The notes below the pieces were generated by a model that did not search any database, was not told where the DNA came from, and was given only the letters and a program-made list of their open reading frames with translations. Of a stretch of 64,000 bases of DNA, positions 1 through 8,732 are shown piece by piece (the first letter of the stretch is position 1; every line of letters begins with the position of its first letter). Source of the stretch: Nocardia miyunensis NBRC 108239 (GTDB lineage: Bacteria; Actinomycetota; Actinomycetes; Mycobacteriales; Mycobacteriaceae); contig NZ_BDBQ01000044.1 of assembly GCF_001613065.1 (NCBI RefSeq), positions 62,001 through 126,000 of the forward strand, written 5' to 3'. The translations under genes were made by a program, and so were the position numbers.

Positions 1-376
1 GGACGAGTCACATCCCACGCTGCGTTACGACCCCGCCTACACCCCGCTCGACGACGCCGACGACGAATTCCGCAGCGCCTACGACCATCTCGGCAAGGAA
101 CTCGAAAGGGTCTGCCACACAGCCGTTCTCGAACCGGGCGAACTACTGCTGGTCGACAACGACGTCGTGGTGCACGGCCGGGTACCGTTCACTCCGCGCT
201 ACGACGGCACCGATCGCTGGCTCAAACGGGTGAACGTACGCCTGGCGCGCGATCGCCCGGCCGCCGAGTCGGCGGAAAATGGATATGGACAACGTACGGT
301 CACCCCGTTCCGCGGGAGGGCCGAGGCCCGTGGCGCAGGAGTCCACGGGCGGACAGAGGCCGCAGACGACCAGTGA
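1..376 (+). CDS. Fe(II)/2-oxoglutarate dioxygenase, VioC/AsnO-like, C-terminal part
   Basis: The reading frame is open from base 2 to the TGA at 374-376, so only the last ~124 residues are in the window. They contain LLVDNDVVVHGR, where the His would be the third iron ligand, followed by PRYDGTDRWLKRVN, where the Arg would bind 2-oxoglutarate. This arrangement is typical of clavaminate-synthase-like amino-acid beta-hydroxylases such as AsnO and VioC. The enzyme is expected to hydroxylate a free or carrier-bound amino acid in the cytosol. It stops 13 bp before the sbnB-like gene and is probably in the same operon. The last ~40 residues are low-complexity and may be unstructured. The substrate cannot be told from this fragment. 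Confidence 0.75.
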   Translation, partial: DESHPTLRYDPAYTPLDDADDEFRSAYDHLGKELERVCHTAVLEPGELLLVDNDVVVHGRVPFTPRYDGTDRWLKRVNVRLARDRPAAESAENGYGQRTVTPFRGRAEARGAGVHGRTEAADDQ

Positions 377-389
377 ACCGAGGATTGCC

Positions 390-1379
390 ATGATGCCCCG
401 AACCACACCGTTGCGTGTGCTCAGCCGCAGCGACCTAGCCGACGTTCCGATCACCCCCGTCGCCGTGGTGCGCGCGGTCGAGGAGGCGTATCTGGCTCTG
501 GCAGCGGGAGATTCGGATAATCCGCGCAAACTCAGCGTGGCTCATCCGGACGGTTGGTCGGTGGCCTACGCCATGCTCGGCCGGGACGGCCGACGCCGCG
601 TGGTCGCGATGAAGACCTCGTACAAATTCGATCCCAGTCACGACCGCAGCACCAAGCGCTACTACACCACCATCACCCTGTACGACGACGCGACCGGCAT
701 GCCGATCGCGATGATGGACTGCGCCCGGGTCGGCGCGTTGCGCACACCGGCGGTGTCCTCGCTGCTGGTGCGGGAGACGATCCGTCCGGGAGCGCGCAGC
801 GTACTGCTCATCGGCACCGGAACCCAGGGGCGTAATGCGTTGCCGCACTTGCTCGCCGCGAATCCGCAACTGGACAAGCTGATGCTCTACGGCACCCACC
901 CGGACGGACTGAAGGCGGTGCACGAGCATCTCGCCGTGCACAATCCGCACGTGGAACTGAAGGACGTGGCCGATCCGCGCGAGGCCGCCCGCAGCGCCGA
1001 CGTGGTGTTGGCCACCGCGGGCCCGGGCACCGAGGTCGCGCTCGAATCCACCGATCTGGCACCGGGTTCCACGGTGGTGCTGGTCGGCTACGGCCTGGCA
1101 CCCTCGACGCTCGTGGACGCCGATCGCGTGATCGCGACCAACGCCCAGCAGATGTCGCTGACCGGAACCGATATGGCGGGCCCGGACGGGCGGCTGCGCG
1201 GCGTGGACGCCGAACTGCCGCAGATCCTGAGCCGCCGCGTCGAGGGCCGCACCCGCGACGACCAGCACATCTTCGTCTACAACAGCGGTCTGGTACTCAC
1301 CGATATCGCGGTCGCGCACGCCCTGGCCGAACAGGCGATCGCCGAGGGACGCGGTACGGAGGTGTCCCTGTGGGATTGA
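390..1379 (+). CDS. sbnB: SbnB-like dehydrogenase (ornithine cyclodeaminase family), diaminopropionate biosynthesis
   Basis: The 329-residue product belongs to the ornithine cyclodeaminase / mu-crystallin family. A Rossmann motif GTGTQG lies at residues 142-147 and the family ALRTPA stretch at 116-121. SbnB oxidises N-(1-amino-1-carboxyl-2-ethyl)-glutamate, the SbnA product, to L-2,3-diaminopropionate and 2-oxoglutarate. The start at 390 is chosen because GAGG lies 6 bases upstream and the dioxygenase ends at 376; a longer frame opens at 279 but would overlap that gene. An SbnA homologue two genes downstream supports this role over plain ornithine cyclodeaminase. The assignment is by family and pairing; the exact substrate is inferred. 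Confidence 0.8.
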   Translation: MMPRTTPLRVLSRSDLADVPITPVAVVRAVEEAYLALAAGDSDNPRKLSVAHPDGWSVAYAMLGRDGRRRVVAMKTSYKFDPSHDRSTKRYYTTITLYDDATGMPIAMMDCARVGALRTPAVSSLLVRETIRPGARSVLLIGTGTQGRNALPHLLAANPQLDKLMLYGTHPDGLKAVHEHLAVHNPHVELKDVADPREAARSADVVLATAGPGTEVALESTDLAPGSTVVLVGYGLAPSTLVDADRVIATNAQQMSLTGTDMAGPDGRLRGVDAELPQILSRRVEGRTRDDQHIFVYNSGLVLTDIAVAHALAEQAIAEGRGTEVSLWD

Positions 1380-1389
1380 GGCCGAGTCG

Positions 1390-2709
1390 GTGCGCGTGAG
1401 CCCGATCGCCGCTGCGGCGATGCCCGCCCATCGCGACGAGTGGGAACTGCGCCTGCTGACGGATCCGAATCTGCTGCGGGACATCGCGTTCGCCGTCGGT
1501 GGGCCGTTCCATGTGATGTATCCCGATCGGGTCGGCGACAATATCGACGGCTTTCACGCGACGTTCGCCCAGGCCGGTGTGGACGGTGCGATCTACTACG
1601 GCAAGAAGGCGAACAAGGCGTCCTGCGTGGTGCGCGCATGCGCCGAACACGATGCGGGAGTGGATGTCTCGAGCGTCGGTGAACTGAGTTCGGCTCTGGC
1701 GCAGGGCATTCGGGGCGAGGAGTTGATGGTGACCGGCCCGGCGAAGTCGGCGGAGTTGCTGTGGCTGGCCGCGCGGCACGGTGCGCTGATCGCCGTCGAC
1801 GCGCCGGACGAGTTGGACGGGCTCGTGCGCGCGGGCCTGCCCGCCCGGGTGCTGCTGCGGATGCTGCCGCCGGACTCGAACAGCCGCTTCGGGATGAGCG
1901 GGGCCGAACTCGACGCGGCGTTGCGGCGCACCGATCTGGGGCCGATCACGGTGGAAGGCTTCAGCTTTCACCTGTCCGGCTACGATCCGATCGCGCGGGC
2001 GGAACTGGCCGCCACCCTGATCGACCGCTGTCGCGCCGCACGCGAGCAGGGGCATCGCGCCAGGACCATCTCCATCGGCGGCGGGTTCGCGGTGGACTAT
2101 GTGAGCGAGCGGACCTGGCGGGACTTCCTCGCCGACTCGGACTCGCGGCGATTCCACGCGGACAAGCGGTTCGACTCCTACTACCCGTATCACACCGAAT
2201 GCCCGGGTCCGGCCATGTTGAACGAGATCCTGCGGCACGGGAATCTGGCACAGCGCCTGCGCGAGAACGAGGTCCGGCTCGCCATCGAGCCCGGACGCGC
2301 CCTGCTCGATCGGGCGGGCAGCACCGTATTCCGTATCCAGGGCGTGAAAACCCGGACCGCGCACGATGATTCGTATCAGCTGCTGACCGTCGACGGGACA
2401 AGCCTGAGCCTGTCCGAGCAGTGGTTCGACAGCGAGTACCTACCCGATCCGGCGCTGTGGCCCACCCGGCCGGGCGCCCCGACACCGGCGAGCGTCGGCG
2501 CGGCCACCTGCCTGGAATCCGACATGCTCAGCTGGCGGCGTATCCCGCTGCCCCGAGCCGCCGACATCGGCGACCTGCTGGTCTACCCCAATACCGCCGG
2601 CTACCAGATGGATTCGAACGAGTCGGCGTTCCACGAGTTACCGATACCACCGAAAGTAGTGCTGTACAGCACATCCGGCGAATTCCGCTGGACGCTCGAC
2701 GCCCGATGA
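1390..2709 (+). CDS. PLP-dependent group IV (alanine-racemase fold) decarboxylase-like enzyme, Y4yA-like
   Basis: The 439-residue product has the DapDC/OrnDC type III fold. YYGKKANK near residues 69-76 carries the PLP lysine, SFHLSGYDP lies near 195, IEPGRALLD near 298, and a C-terminal TCLESDML contains the conserved catalytic Cys position. The best match from memory is the Y4yA group, whose reaction is not established; diaminopimelate decarboxylase or SbnH-type citryl-diaminopropionate decarboxylase are related alternatives. It starts with GTG 11 bp after the sbnB-like stop, and an sbnA-like gene follows, so it probably acts on a diaminopropionate-derived or amino-acid intermediate. Confidence 0.7.
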   Translation: MRVSPIAAAAMPAHRDEWELRLLTDPNLLRDIAFAVGGPFHVMYPDRVGDNIDGFHATFAQAGVDGAIYYGKKANKASCVVRACAEHDAGVDVSSVGELSSALAQGIRGEELMVTGPAKSAELLWLAARHGALIAVDAPDELDGLVRAGLPARVLLRMLPPDSNSRFGMSGAELDAALRRTDLGPITVEGFSFHLSGYDPIARAELAATLIDRCRAAREQGHRARTISIGGGFAVDYVSERTWRDFLADSDSRRFHADKRFDSYYPYHTECPGPAMLNEILRHGNLAQRLRENEVRLAIEPGRALLDRAGSTVFRIQGVKTRTAHDDSYQLLTVDGTSLSLSEQWFDSEYLPDPALWPTRPGAPTPASVGAATCLESDMLSWRRIPLPRAADIGDLLVYPNTAGYQMDSNESAFHELPIPPKVVLYSTSGEFRWTLDAR

Positions 2710-2772
2710 TCATCCGGCGTCACCGCAATTTCACCGCACTCGATTTCACCCCCTTGGACCGAGGAGACCCGA

Positions 2773-3804
2773 ATGCCGCTCGTCACGCGTGTGACGGACC
2801 TGATCGGCAACACGCCGCTGTTCGAACTGGCGGCGACCACGACCGGTACACGGCTGTTACTCAAGCTCGAGCAGTTCAACCCGACCGGCGCGGCCAAAAT
2901 CCGGATGGCCCGCGAAATGGTTCTCGATGCGGAGCGTCGGGGTTTGCTGAATGATGGCGGGCATATCATCGAGTCCACATCCGGAAACACCGGACTCGGA
3001 CTGGCCGTGGTTGCCGCCGAACGCGGATATCGTTTCACCGCGGTCGTCGACCACCACGCCTGCAAGGACAAACTGCGCGCGATGCAAGCCATGGGAACCG
3101 AACTCGTCTACGTCGCCGACGACGGCGACGACGCCCTCGCGACCTCGGCACGGGAGGACCTCGCCGAGGAGATGGCCGCTGCCCGGCCCGACGCGTACTT
3201 CACCGAACAGCACAACAACGACGCCAACGCCCTGGGTTACTACGCGGTCGCTGACGAGTTGCTGAGCGACCTGGAACGGGTCGACATCCTGCTGTCGGCG
3301 GTCGGCACCGGCGGATCCCTGTTCGGCACCGCGCGGCGGCTGCGCGAGTTGGGCCGCCCGGCGCGGGTGATCGGCGTCGAGCCGGAGGGGTCGATCGCCT
3401 TCGGCGGTCCGGGTGGCCCTTACTGGCAGTCCGGAACCGGCACACCGCCCGGCGCGACGATCGGCACCGCGGTGGACTATTCGCTGCTGGACGAGGGCCT
3501 GAAGGTCTCCGACGTGGCCGCCTTCGCCACCGCCCGCGCCGTCGCGCGCAAGCTCGGGCTGATGATCGGCGGTTCGGCGGGCGGTTCGGTGCATGCCGCC
3601 CTGACCCGGCTCGAGGAGTTCCCGCCGGGTTCCACGGTGGTCACCATCGTGTGCGACGGCGGCGAGAAATACCTGGACACGGTCTTCGACGACGCGTGGA
3701 TGACCGAACGCGACCTGCTCGACGAGTCGGCCGAGGCCGAGGTGCTGACACTGCTGACGCGCTACGCACCGGCCGCGACGGAGGATCTGGTGGGTGCGCG
3801 ATGA
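2773..3804 (+). CDS. sbnA: SbnA-like PLP synthase (cysteine synthase family), diaminopropionate biosynthesis
   Basis: The 343-residue product is a fold-type II PLP enzyme. NPTGAAKIRM puts the Schiff-base lysine at about residue 42, STSGNTG lies at 68-74 (substrate carboxylate loop), and a GTGGS phosphate loop follows. SbnA joins O-phospho-L-serine and L-glutamate to give the substrate of SbnB. The position 66 bp after the decarboxylase-like gene, with GAGGAG before the ATG, supports the start. Ordinary cysteine synthase is the alternative, but the company of an SbnB homologue and a tailoring dioxygenase, as in the viomycin VioB/VioK pair, favours diaminopropionate. Confidence 0.8.
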   Translation: MPLVTRVTDLIGNTPLFELAATTTGTRLLLKLEQFNPTGAAKIRMAREMVLDAERRGLLNDGGHIIESTSGNTGLGLAVVAAERGYRFTAVVDHHACKDKLRAMQAMGTELVYVADDGDDALATSAREDLAEEMAAARPDAYFTEQHNNDANALGYYAVADELLSDLERVDILLSAVGTGGSLFGTARRLRELGRPARVIGVEPEGSIAFGGPGGPYWQSGTGTPPGATIGTAVDYSLLDEGLKVSDVAAFATARAVARKLGLMIGGSAGGSVHAALTRLEEFPPGSTVVTIVCDGGEKYLDTVFDDAWMTERDLLDESAEAEVLTLLTRYAPAATEDLVGAR

Positions 3805-3926
3805 CCTCGCCACCGACCCCGCCGCCTCGGACGGATACCGTAACGAGAAGGAGGTTTCCAAATACTCCACCAAGTAAGGTATACCTAAGTGAGAATGCAA
3901 TTCTCACCGATGGGGCGGCACGATGA
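3801..3926 (+). CDS. possible 41-residue ORF linking sbnA and the MATE gene
   Basis: An ATG at 3801 overlaps the sbnA TGA (ATGA), and the frame ends in a TGA at 3924-3926 that overlaps the ATG of the MATE gene (again ATGA). The predicted peptide is Pro/Arg/Thr-rich at the start and shows no recognisable domain. Both palindromes at 3875-3907 lie inside it, which argues that the stretch is mainly a regulatory gap. It could still serve as a leader that couples translation. I see no protein-level support. Confidence 0.2.
   Translation: MTSPPTPPPRTDTVTRRRFPNTPPSKVYLSENAILTDGAAR
3875..3907 (+). promoter_or_regulatory. two adjacent palindromes upstream of the MATE gene
   Basis: TAAGGTATACCTAA (3875-3888) contains the perfect 10-bp palindrome AGGTATACCT. 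It is followed directly by GTGAGAATGCAATTCTCAC (3889-3907), with perfect 8-bp arms around GCA. The stretch is AT-rich against a GC-rich background and ends 15 bp before the MATE start, as an operator would. The first resembles a degenerate IdeR/DtxR iron box (about 12 of 19 positions by eye). The second resembles a Fur-family box but with a 3-bp rather than 1-bp centre. Which regulators bind is inferred. Confidence 0.5.
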
Positions 3927-5326
3927 GCAACACGACGGCGCGATCGGACGGGCGGCAGCTGACCGCCCTCGCCACGCCGATCGCCATGACACAGCTGGCG
4001 CAGGTCGCGGTGTCGACCACCAATATCGCGCTGATGGGCTCGCTCGGAGTGGATCAGGTCGCCGCCGGCGGGCTGGCGCTGGTGCTGTTCAACCAGATCC
4101 GCACCATGTGCGTCGGGCTGATCACCGCGACCGGTAATCAGGTCGCAACCGCGCTCAGCCGGGCGGAGAAGCGAAATGCCCGGGCGGACAACGAGATCCG
4201 CGAGGTGGTCCGCGCAAGCCTGCTGATCTCGACCGTCGCGGGCATTCTGGGCGGGCTGGTGCTCATCGGCCTGGGCTGGGCGCTGCAGTGGCTCGGCCAG
4301 GACGAGGCGGTGCTCGCGCAGGCCCGGCCGATGATGGTGGCGCTCGCGCCCGGACTGCTGCCGTGCCTGTGGTTCCAGGTGATCCGGCAGTACACCGTCG
4401 GCATGCAGCGCCCGCAGGCGCTGCTGCTGGTGACGCTCGGCTCGGTCGCGTTGAATCTCGTTGCGGCCCTCGCCTTCATGCACGGCTGGGCCGGTATTCC
4501 GGCAATGGGCCTGACCGGCGTGGGGGTGGCCACCTCGCTGGTGTTCCTGCTCATGTTCGTCGCGTTCTGGTTGATGGTGCACCACGACACCGAACTCGGT
4601 ACGACCCTGCCGTTGCGGCCGTGGCCGGTGCGCCGGGCGACCGTCATGGCGGAGCTGCGCCTCGGCACGCCGATCGCGCTGACCTACGGGTCGGAGGCGG
4701 GCCTGTTCTCGGTGCTGGCCCTGGTGATGGGCGCCCTGGGCCCGGCCGCGCTGGCCGCGCACAATGTCGTCTATCAGCTGGTGTACATCGTTTTCCAAGT
4801 GGCGGTGGGGCTCTCGCACGGCGCATCGATCCTGGTCAGCCGGACCGCGGCGCGGGAGGAGTACCGGCGCGCCCGCGCGCTGGCCTGGCTGGCGCTGCGG
4901 CATGCGGCGGTGATCGCGGCGCTGGTGGGCGTGCTGTACCTGGTCATGCCGAGCATCGTGCTGCGTCCCTTCCTGACCAGCCACGATCGCGGGACCATCC
5001 ACCTCGCGCACACTCTGCTGCTGATCGCGATCGTGCTGCAATTCTTCGATGCGGCGCAGAACATCGGCAACGGTCTGCTGCGCGGCATGACCGACACCAA
5101 GGCGGGATTCCGGCTGTCACTGATCGGCTACTGGATTGTGGGATTGCCCACAGCGCTGATCCTCGCCTTCCCGCTCGGACTGGGTGCGGCCGGGGTGTGG
5201 TGGGGTCTGACGGCCGGTCTCGCGACGACCGCCGGATTGATGCTGCGCCGGTACTTCGCGCACCTCGACGCGCGTGAGCAGGCCGAGCCGCGGCTGCTGG
5301 CCGGTAGCCTGCCCGGGCACAACTGA
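3923..5326 (+). CDS. MATE family efflux transporter
   Basis: The 467-residue product is hydrophobic throughout with about 12 predicted membrane segments and the MatE-like two-lobe pattern. Family members export cationic or drug-like molecules by proton or sodium antiport at the cytoplasmic membrane. At the 3' end of the diaminopropionate cluster, and behind a palindromic control region, it is the natural candidate for exporting the cluster product. The ATG at 3923 is preceded by only a weak GGGGCGG Shine-Dalgarno element. The gene ends 142 bp before the next gene. Confidence 0.8.
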   Translation: MSNTTARSDGRQLTALATPIAMTQLAQVAVSTTNIALMGSLGVDQVAAGGLALVLFNQIRTMCVGLITATGNQVATALSRAEKRNARADNEIREVVRASLLISTVAGILGGLVLIGLGWALQWLGQDEAVLAQARPMMVALAPGLLPCLWFQVIRQYTVGMQRPQALLLVTLGSVALNLVAALAFMHGWAGIPAMGLTGVGVATSLVFLLMFVAFWLMVHHDTELGTTLPLRPWPVRRATVMAELRLGTPIALTYGSEAGLFSVLALVMGALGPAALAAHNVVYQLVYIVFQVAVGLSHGASILVSRTAAREEYRRARALAWLALRHAAVIAALVGVLYLVMPSIVLRPFLTSHDRGTIHLAHTLLLIAIVLQFFDAAQNIGNGLLRGMTDTKAGFRLSLIGYWIVGLPTALILAFPLGLGAAGVWWGLTAGLATTAGLMLRRYFAHLDAREQAEPRLLAGSLPGHN

Positions 5327-5468
5327 GCCGGACTCCTTCATCTGCGCGTAAGCATGTCGTCATCGGCCGCGGGCACTGTGGAGTCGGCGGGTTTCGCTAT
5401 TCTCGGCAACGAGGACGAAGCCACACAGTGCCCGTCACGAACGGCGAGCGAGCGCGGGGAGGAGTCCG

Positions 5469-6419
5469 GTGCCCAGCAGCAGAGTCGCGGAATATCCGCG
5501 GCCGGACCATATTCTGTTCCATTTCAGTGACACCCATCTGGTCGGTGACGGCGCGCTCTACGGGGCGGTCGACGCGGTGGCACGGTTGCGTGGGCTGCTC
5601 GCCCAAGCCGAGGCCAGCCGGATCACACCCGCGGCGATCGTCTTCACCGGCGATCTGACCGATCAGGGTGAGGCGGACGCCTACGACCAGCTGCGCGCGC
5701 TGGTCGAACCGCTCGCCGAACAGCTCGGCGCGCCCGTGGTGTGGGTGCCCGGGAATCACGACGACCGGGCCGCACTGCGCGAGCGGCTGCTCGACGAGTC
5801 CGGCTCGGCCGAACCGCTGGACCGGGTGCACGTCGTCGACGGGCTGCGGATCGTGGTCCTGGACACGACGGTGCCGGGCGAACACTACGGTGAGCTCACC
5901 GATACCCAATTGGCTTGGCTGCGTTCGGTTCTGGCCGAGCCCGCGCCGTTCGGCAGCATCGTGGCCATGCATCACCCGCCGGTGCCGTGCATCCAGGATC
6001 TAGCCGTCGCGGTGGAGCTGCGCGACCAGCGCCGCCTCGCCGACGAGCTGCGCGGCACCGATGTGCGCGCCATCCTCGCCGGACACCTGCACTTCTCGAC
6101 CACCGCGACATTCGCCGGAATCCCGGTCTCGGTGGCGTCCTCGGCCTGCTACAGCCAGGATCTGGCCGTCGCCGACGGCGGGCAGCGCGGCCGCGACGGG
6201 GCACAGAGTTTCAACTACGTGCACGTCTATCCGGACACGGTGGTGCATTCGGTGGTCCCGCTCGACCACGGTTCGACCGTCGGGCAACCCGCCACGCCCG
6301 AGGAGGCGGCGCGGCGGTTGCACGAGGCGGGCATCGTCATCCCGGAAGCCGGGCGCATCCCGCACGTTCTGCCAGGCGGCGTGGCAGCTCCCGAGTCCAA
6401 CGGCGAAGCGGTGTCCTGA
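5469..6419 (+). CDS. cpdA: CpdA/Rv0805-like metallophosphoesterase
   Basis: The 316-residue product is a class III cyclic-nucleotide phosphodiesterase-like metallophosphoesterase. The metal-ligand blocks appear in order: FSDTHL (near residue 19), GDLTDQG, GNHDD, MHHPP and AGHLHFS. M. tuberculosis Rv0805 is the closest named relative; it hydrolyses 2',3'-cyclic nucleotides better than cAMP in vitro and also affects the cell envelope. The start is GTG with GGGAGGAG just upstream. A palindromic hairpin follows the stop. The gene appears to stand alone and is not obviously connected to its neighbours. Confidence 0.85.
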   Translation: MPSSRVAEYPRPDHILFHFSDTHLVGDGALYGAVDAVARLRGLLAQAEASRITPAAIVFTGDLTDQGEADAYDQLRALVEPLAEQLGAPVVWVPGNHDDRAALRERLLDESGSAEPLDRVHVVDGLRIVVLDTTVPGEHYGELTDTQLAWLRSVLAEPAPFGSIVAMHHPPVPCIQDLAVAVELRDQRRLADELRGTDVRAILAGHLHFSTTATFAGIPVSVASSACYSQDLAVADGGQRGRDGAQSFNYVHVYPDTVVHSVVPLDHGSTVGQPATPEEAARRLHEAGIVIPEAGRIPHVLPGGVAAPESNGEAVS

Positions 6420-6442
6420 GCACCGCATCGAGCACGCGGTGC
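6420..6442 (+). terminator. hairpin directly after cpdA
   Basis: GCACCGC and GCGGTGC form a perfect 7-bp stem with a 9-base loop, beginning one base after the cpdA stop codon. There is no U-tract, which is common for actinobacterial terminators. The function is inferred from position. Confidence 0.4.
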
Positions 6443-6629
6443 GATGCCGGAGCCCGAGCAGTGCCCTCGAAGTAACCGCGACCGGAAACGAGCACACTCG
6501 GTATCCGAATTCGCGCGAGCCACAGCCCGCGCGAGCGCCGGTGTTCTGGAAGCCGAGGGCATCGCGCACGTTCCGCCGGCGGAGGTCAACGGCCGGACCG
6601 GGAGGATCGGCGTTCGAATCCGAATCCGG

Positions 6630-8084
6630 TTATGCCGCACCGGGTTCGAGGGCGGCGAGCGGGTCGTCGTCGGTGATGAGTTCCCACGGGGCGGGCTCGG
6701 GGAAATAGCCCTGTAGGAACTCCGAGACCGCCCGGACGCGTTCGGCCTCGGCGACCTCCGGGAAACTGCCGTCGTTGAGGCAGAAGAAGTCCACATTGCG
6801 TCGGCGGGACAGGGGTGCCAGCATGCCGAGGCCGCTGTGGCTGGTGGTGTCGACGTAGCGCATCTTTGCCGACTCCTGCGGTACCGCGCGGCCGGTGAAC
6901 AGGGCGTAGTAGTGGTACAGCGAATTGGTCACCGAGATGTCGGTGGCCGCGCGGAACCGGCTGGCCCGGGTGCGGTCGAAATCCGCGGCGAACTCGCGCT
7001 CCATCTCGCGCAATACGCTGCGGCGCAACGGAACCGGCGTATGTTCCAGATGCCGGGTGATCAGCGGCCCGAATCGCCGGGCCAGCAGCTGCCGGTTCAC
7101 CCGGGCCGCGTTCTCGAATCCGCTGCGCCGTTCGTTGTTGGCCCCCGGGCCGATTCGCGTGCCCGCCTCGATGAACCGGCTGATTCCGGCCGGGGTGAAG
7201 AACATCGACGGCCGGATCGGACGGGCGAAGAACATATCGTCGTTGGAGTACAGGAAATGTTCGGACAGGCCCTCGATGTGGTGCAGCTGGGATTCGATGG
7301 CATGCGAATTGAACACCGGCAGCCCGGCGGTGTCCGAGAAGTGGTCCGCCGCACGCACGATCGTCACCTTCGGATCCTGCGCCAGCCAGCCCGGCACGGC
7401 GGAATCGGTGGCGATGAAGATGCGCCGGATCCAGGGCGCGTTCTTGTGCACCGAGCGCAGCGCGTACCGCAACTCGTCGATCTGGCGGATCCGGGCGTCG
7501 GCGGCATCACCCTCGCCGACGACGACCTGCGCCATCATTCCCGCACGGCGAGCACGGAATTCGGGATCGGCGCCGTCCACCCACGAGTAGACGATATCGA
7601 TGTCGAAGCCGACGTCGTTGGGATGCGGCGCGAACATGCCGTCGAGGGTGGGCCAGCTGGTGTCGAACAGCAGGACCGTGGTGCGGGTGACGTCGGCCAG
7701 GTCGAAAACGGTGCGGGTCAACGCATTCGGACGCGGACACTCGACCGTGTCACCGTGCTGATCCCAAAGTTCGATATCAACGTGATGCGCCGGATCCGCA
7801 TCTCTGCCCAATCTGATCACATTGCGGCGCAACTCATTACAGGAGAATCCGGCGATCATCGACGCCCCCAGCACCCGGCGCAATGCCTTGCGGTACGTGG
7901 AGTCCACGGCCAGCACCATCCGACCCGCCGCATCCCGAACCAGCAGGCACGGCACCTCTGCCGCGGCGAATTCACTTCGCAGATAACGCAAGTCATCGAT
8001 CACCGCGGCCGACACCGACAGATTGCGCACCGCATTCGGGCCCTCGGCCCACCCGGTCGGGTCCACTGTATCGAATTCCGTCAT
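6630..8084 (-). CDS. Stealth family sugar-phosphate transferase
   Basis: The 484-residue product carries the Stealth conserved regions: CR1 DIDIVYSWVDG at about 161-171, CR2 from RQIDELRYALRSV to FIATDS at about 200-230, CR3 with YSNDDMFF near 285, and CR4 towards the C-terminus. Stealth proteins transfer hexose-1-phosphate units to build phosphodiester-linked cell-surface polysaccharides. The first ~150 residues precede CR1 and are not clearly related to anything I know. ATG at 8084 is chosen because AGGAGA lies 8 bases upstream; a longer frame reaches 8168 without a ribosome site. No other polysaccharide gene is adjacent. A nested inverted repeat lies 100-170 bp upstream. Confidence 0.85.
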   Translation of the reverse strand: MTEFDTVDPTGWAEGPNAVRNLSVSAAVIDDLRYLRSEFAAAEVPCLLVRDAAGRMVLAVDSTYRKALRRVLGASMIAGFSCNELRRNVIRLGRDADPAHHVDIELWDQHGDTVECPRPNALTRTVFDLADVTRTTVLLFDTSWPTLDGMFAPHPNDVGFDIDIVYSWVDGADPEFRARRAGMMAQVVVGEGDAADARIRQIDELRYALRSVHKNAPWIRRIFIATDSAVPGWLAQDPKVTIVRAADHFSDTAGLPVFNSHAIESQLHHIEGLSEHFLYSNDDMFFARPIRPSMFFTPAGISRFIEAGTRIGPGANNERRSGFENAARVNRQLLARRFGPLITRHLEHTPVPLRRSVLREMEREFAADFDRTRASRFRAATDISVTNSLYHYYALFTGRAVPQESAKMRYVDTTSHSGLGMLAPLSRRRNVDFFCLNDGSFPEVAEAERVRAVSEFLQGYFPEPAPWELITDDDPLAALEPGAA

Positions 8085-8732
8085 CACCGATCTCCTGTTT
8101 TCCACATCGGCCCGCGCCGTCGAACCGACGGAATACGGGCATCCACACCCCTGAGGCGACAAACACACACATCGCCCTCCACCACCGCGGCGGAGGGTTC
8201 GCAGAACAGTTGAGCGCTAGGGATGAACCCGAATTCGTCCCGCCGCGGTGAGACTGTTCGGGAAGGCTGCCCACAATCGATGGCGAGTGAATCGCGATTC
8301 CATCAGTTCTCACCTCACTCACGGACGGACGCGCGGAAGCGTCGCTGATTGCTCTGACGATCGCCGACAGCGCGCATATACACAACGCGCGGCGCCACCC
8401 GGCGAACTTCACCGGACGGCCATCGGCCGGTAACTCTCGAGACCTCGACTGGACGAGGAACTGTTACGAATGATGCAACGAACAAGACCGATTAGTCAAT
8501 CCATACCCGCGCAGGTCGAACGCATTTTTCACGGCGGTAACGAAACCGTCCCGACCGGGCGGTCGCCGAGCGGAGCGCACACACCTCGCACCCGCATTTG
8601 AGGATAGGCATACCAACCGTGCGCGCACCGCGATCACGAACAGTGTGCGCGGCCAGCGGTCATGCGGCGCAACGGCTTACACTACCAACTGTGGCACAGC
8701 CCGCCGCATAGCCGACCGTGAGGTGAGCAGAG
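8085..8732. other. 648-bp divergent intergenic region with nested inverted repeat
   Basis: No convincing gene was found. CACCGCGGCGG (8183-8193) is the exact reverse complement of CCGCCGCGGTG (8240-8250), and inside them GGGTTC (8195-8200) matches GAACCC (8225-8230), so a long stem with an internal loop is possible. For the minus-strand Stealth gene this would fall in the promoter or 5' leader. The remainder (8250-8732) is less GC-rich than the genes around it and presumably holds promoters for both directions. Confidence 0.4.

Noticed and set aside
435..1541. Long minus-strand frame of 368 codons opposite the sbnB-like gene
   Set aside because: It reads His/Gln/Arg-rich sequence with no domain and lies antisense to a clear enzyme; a GC-rich shadow.
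3872..3888. A true IdeR/DtxR iron box
   Set aside because: Only about 12 of 19 consensus positions match and the AGG/CCT spacing is wrong, so it is kept as an unassigned palindrome.
8140..8149. DnaA boxes at 8140, 19724 and 29719 (ATCCACA core)
   Set aside because: Isolated 7-of-9 matches far apart with no origin genes nearby; expected by chance.
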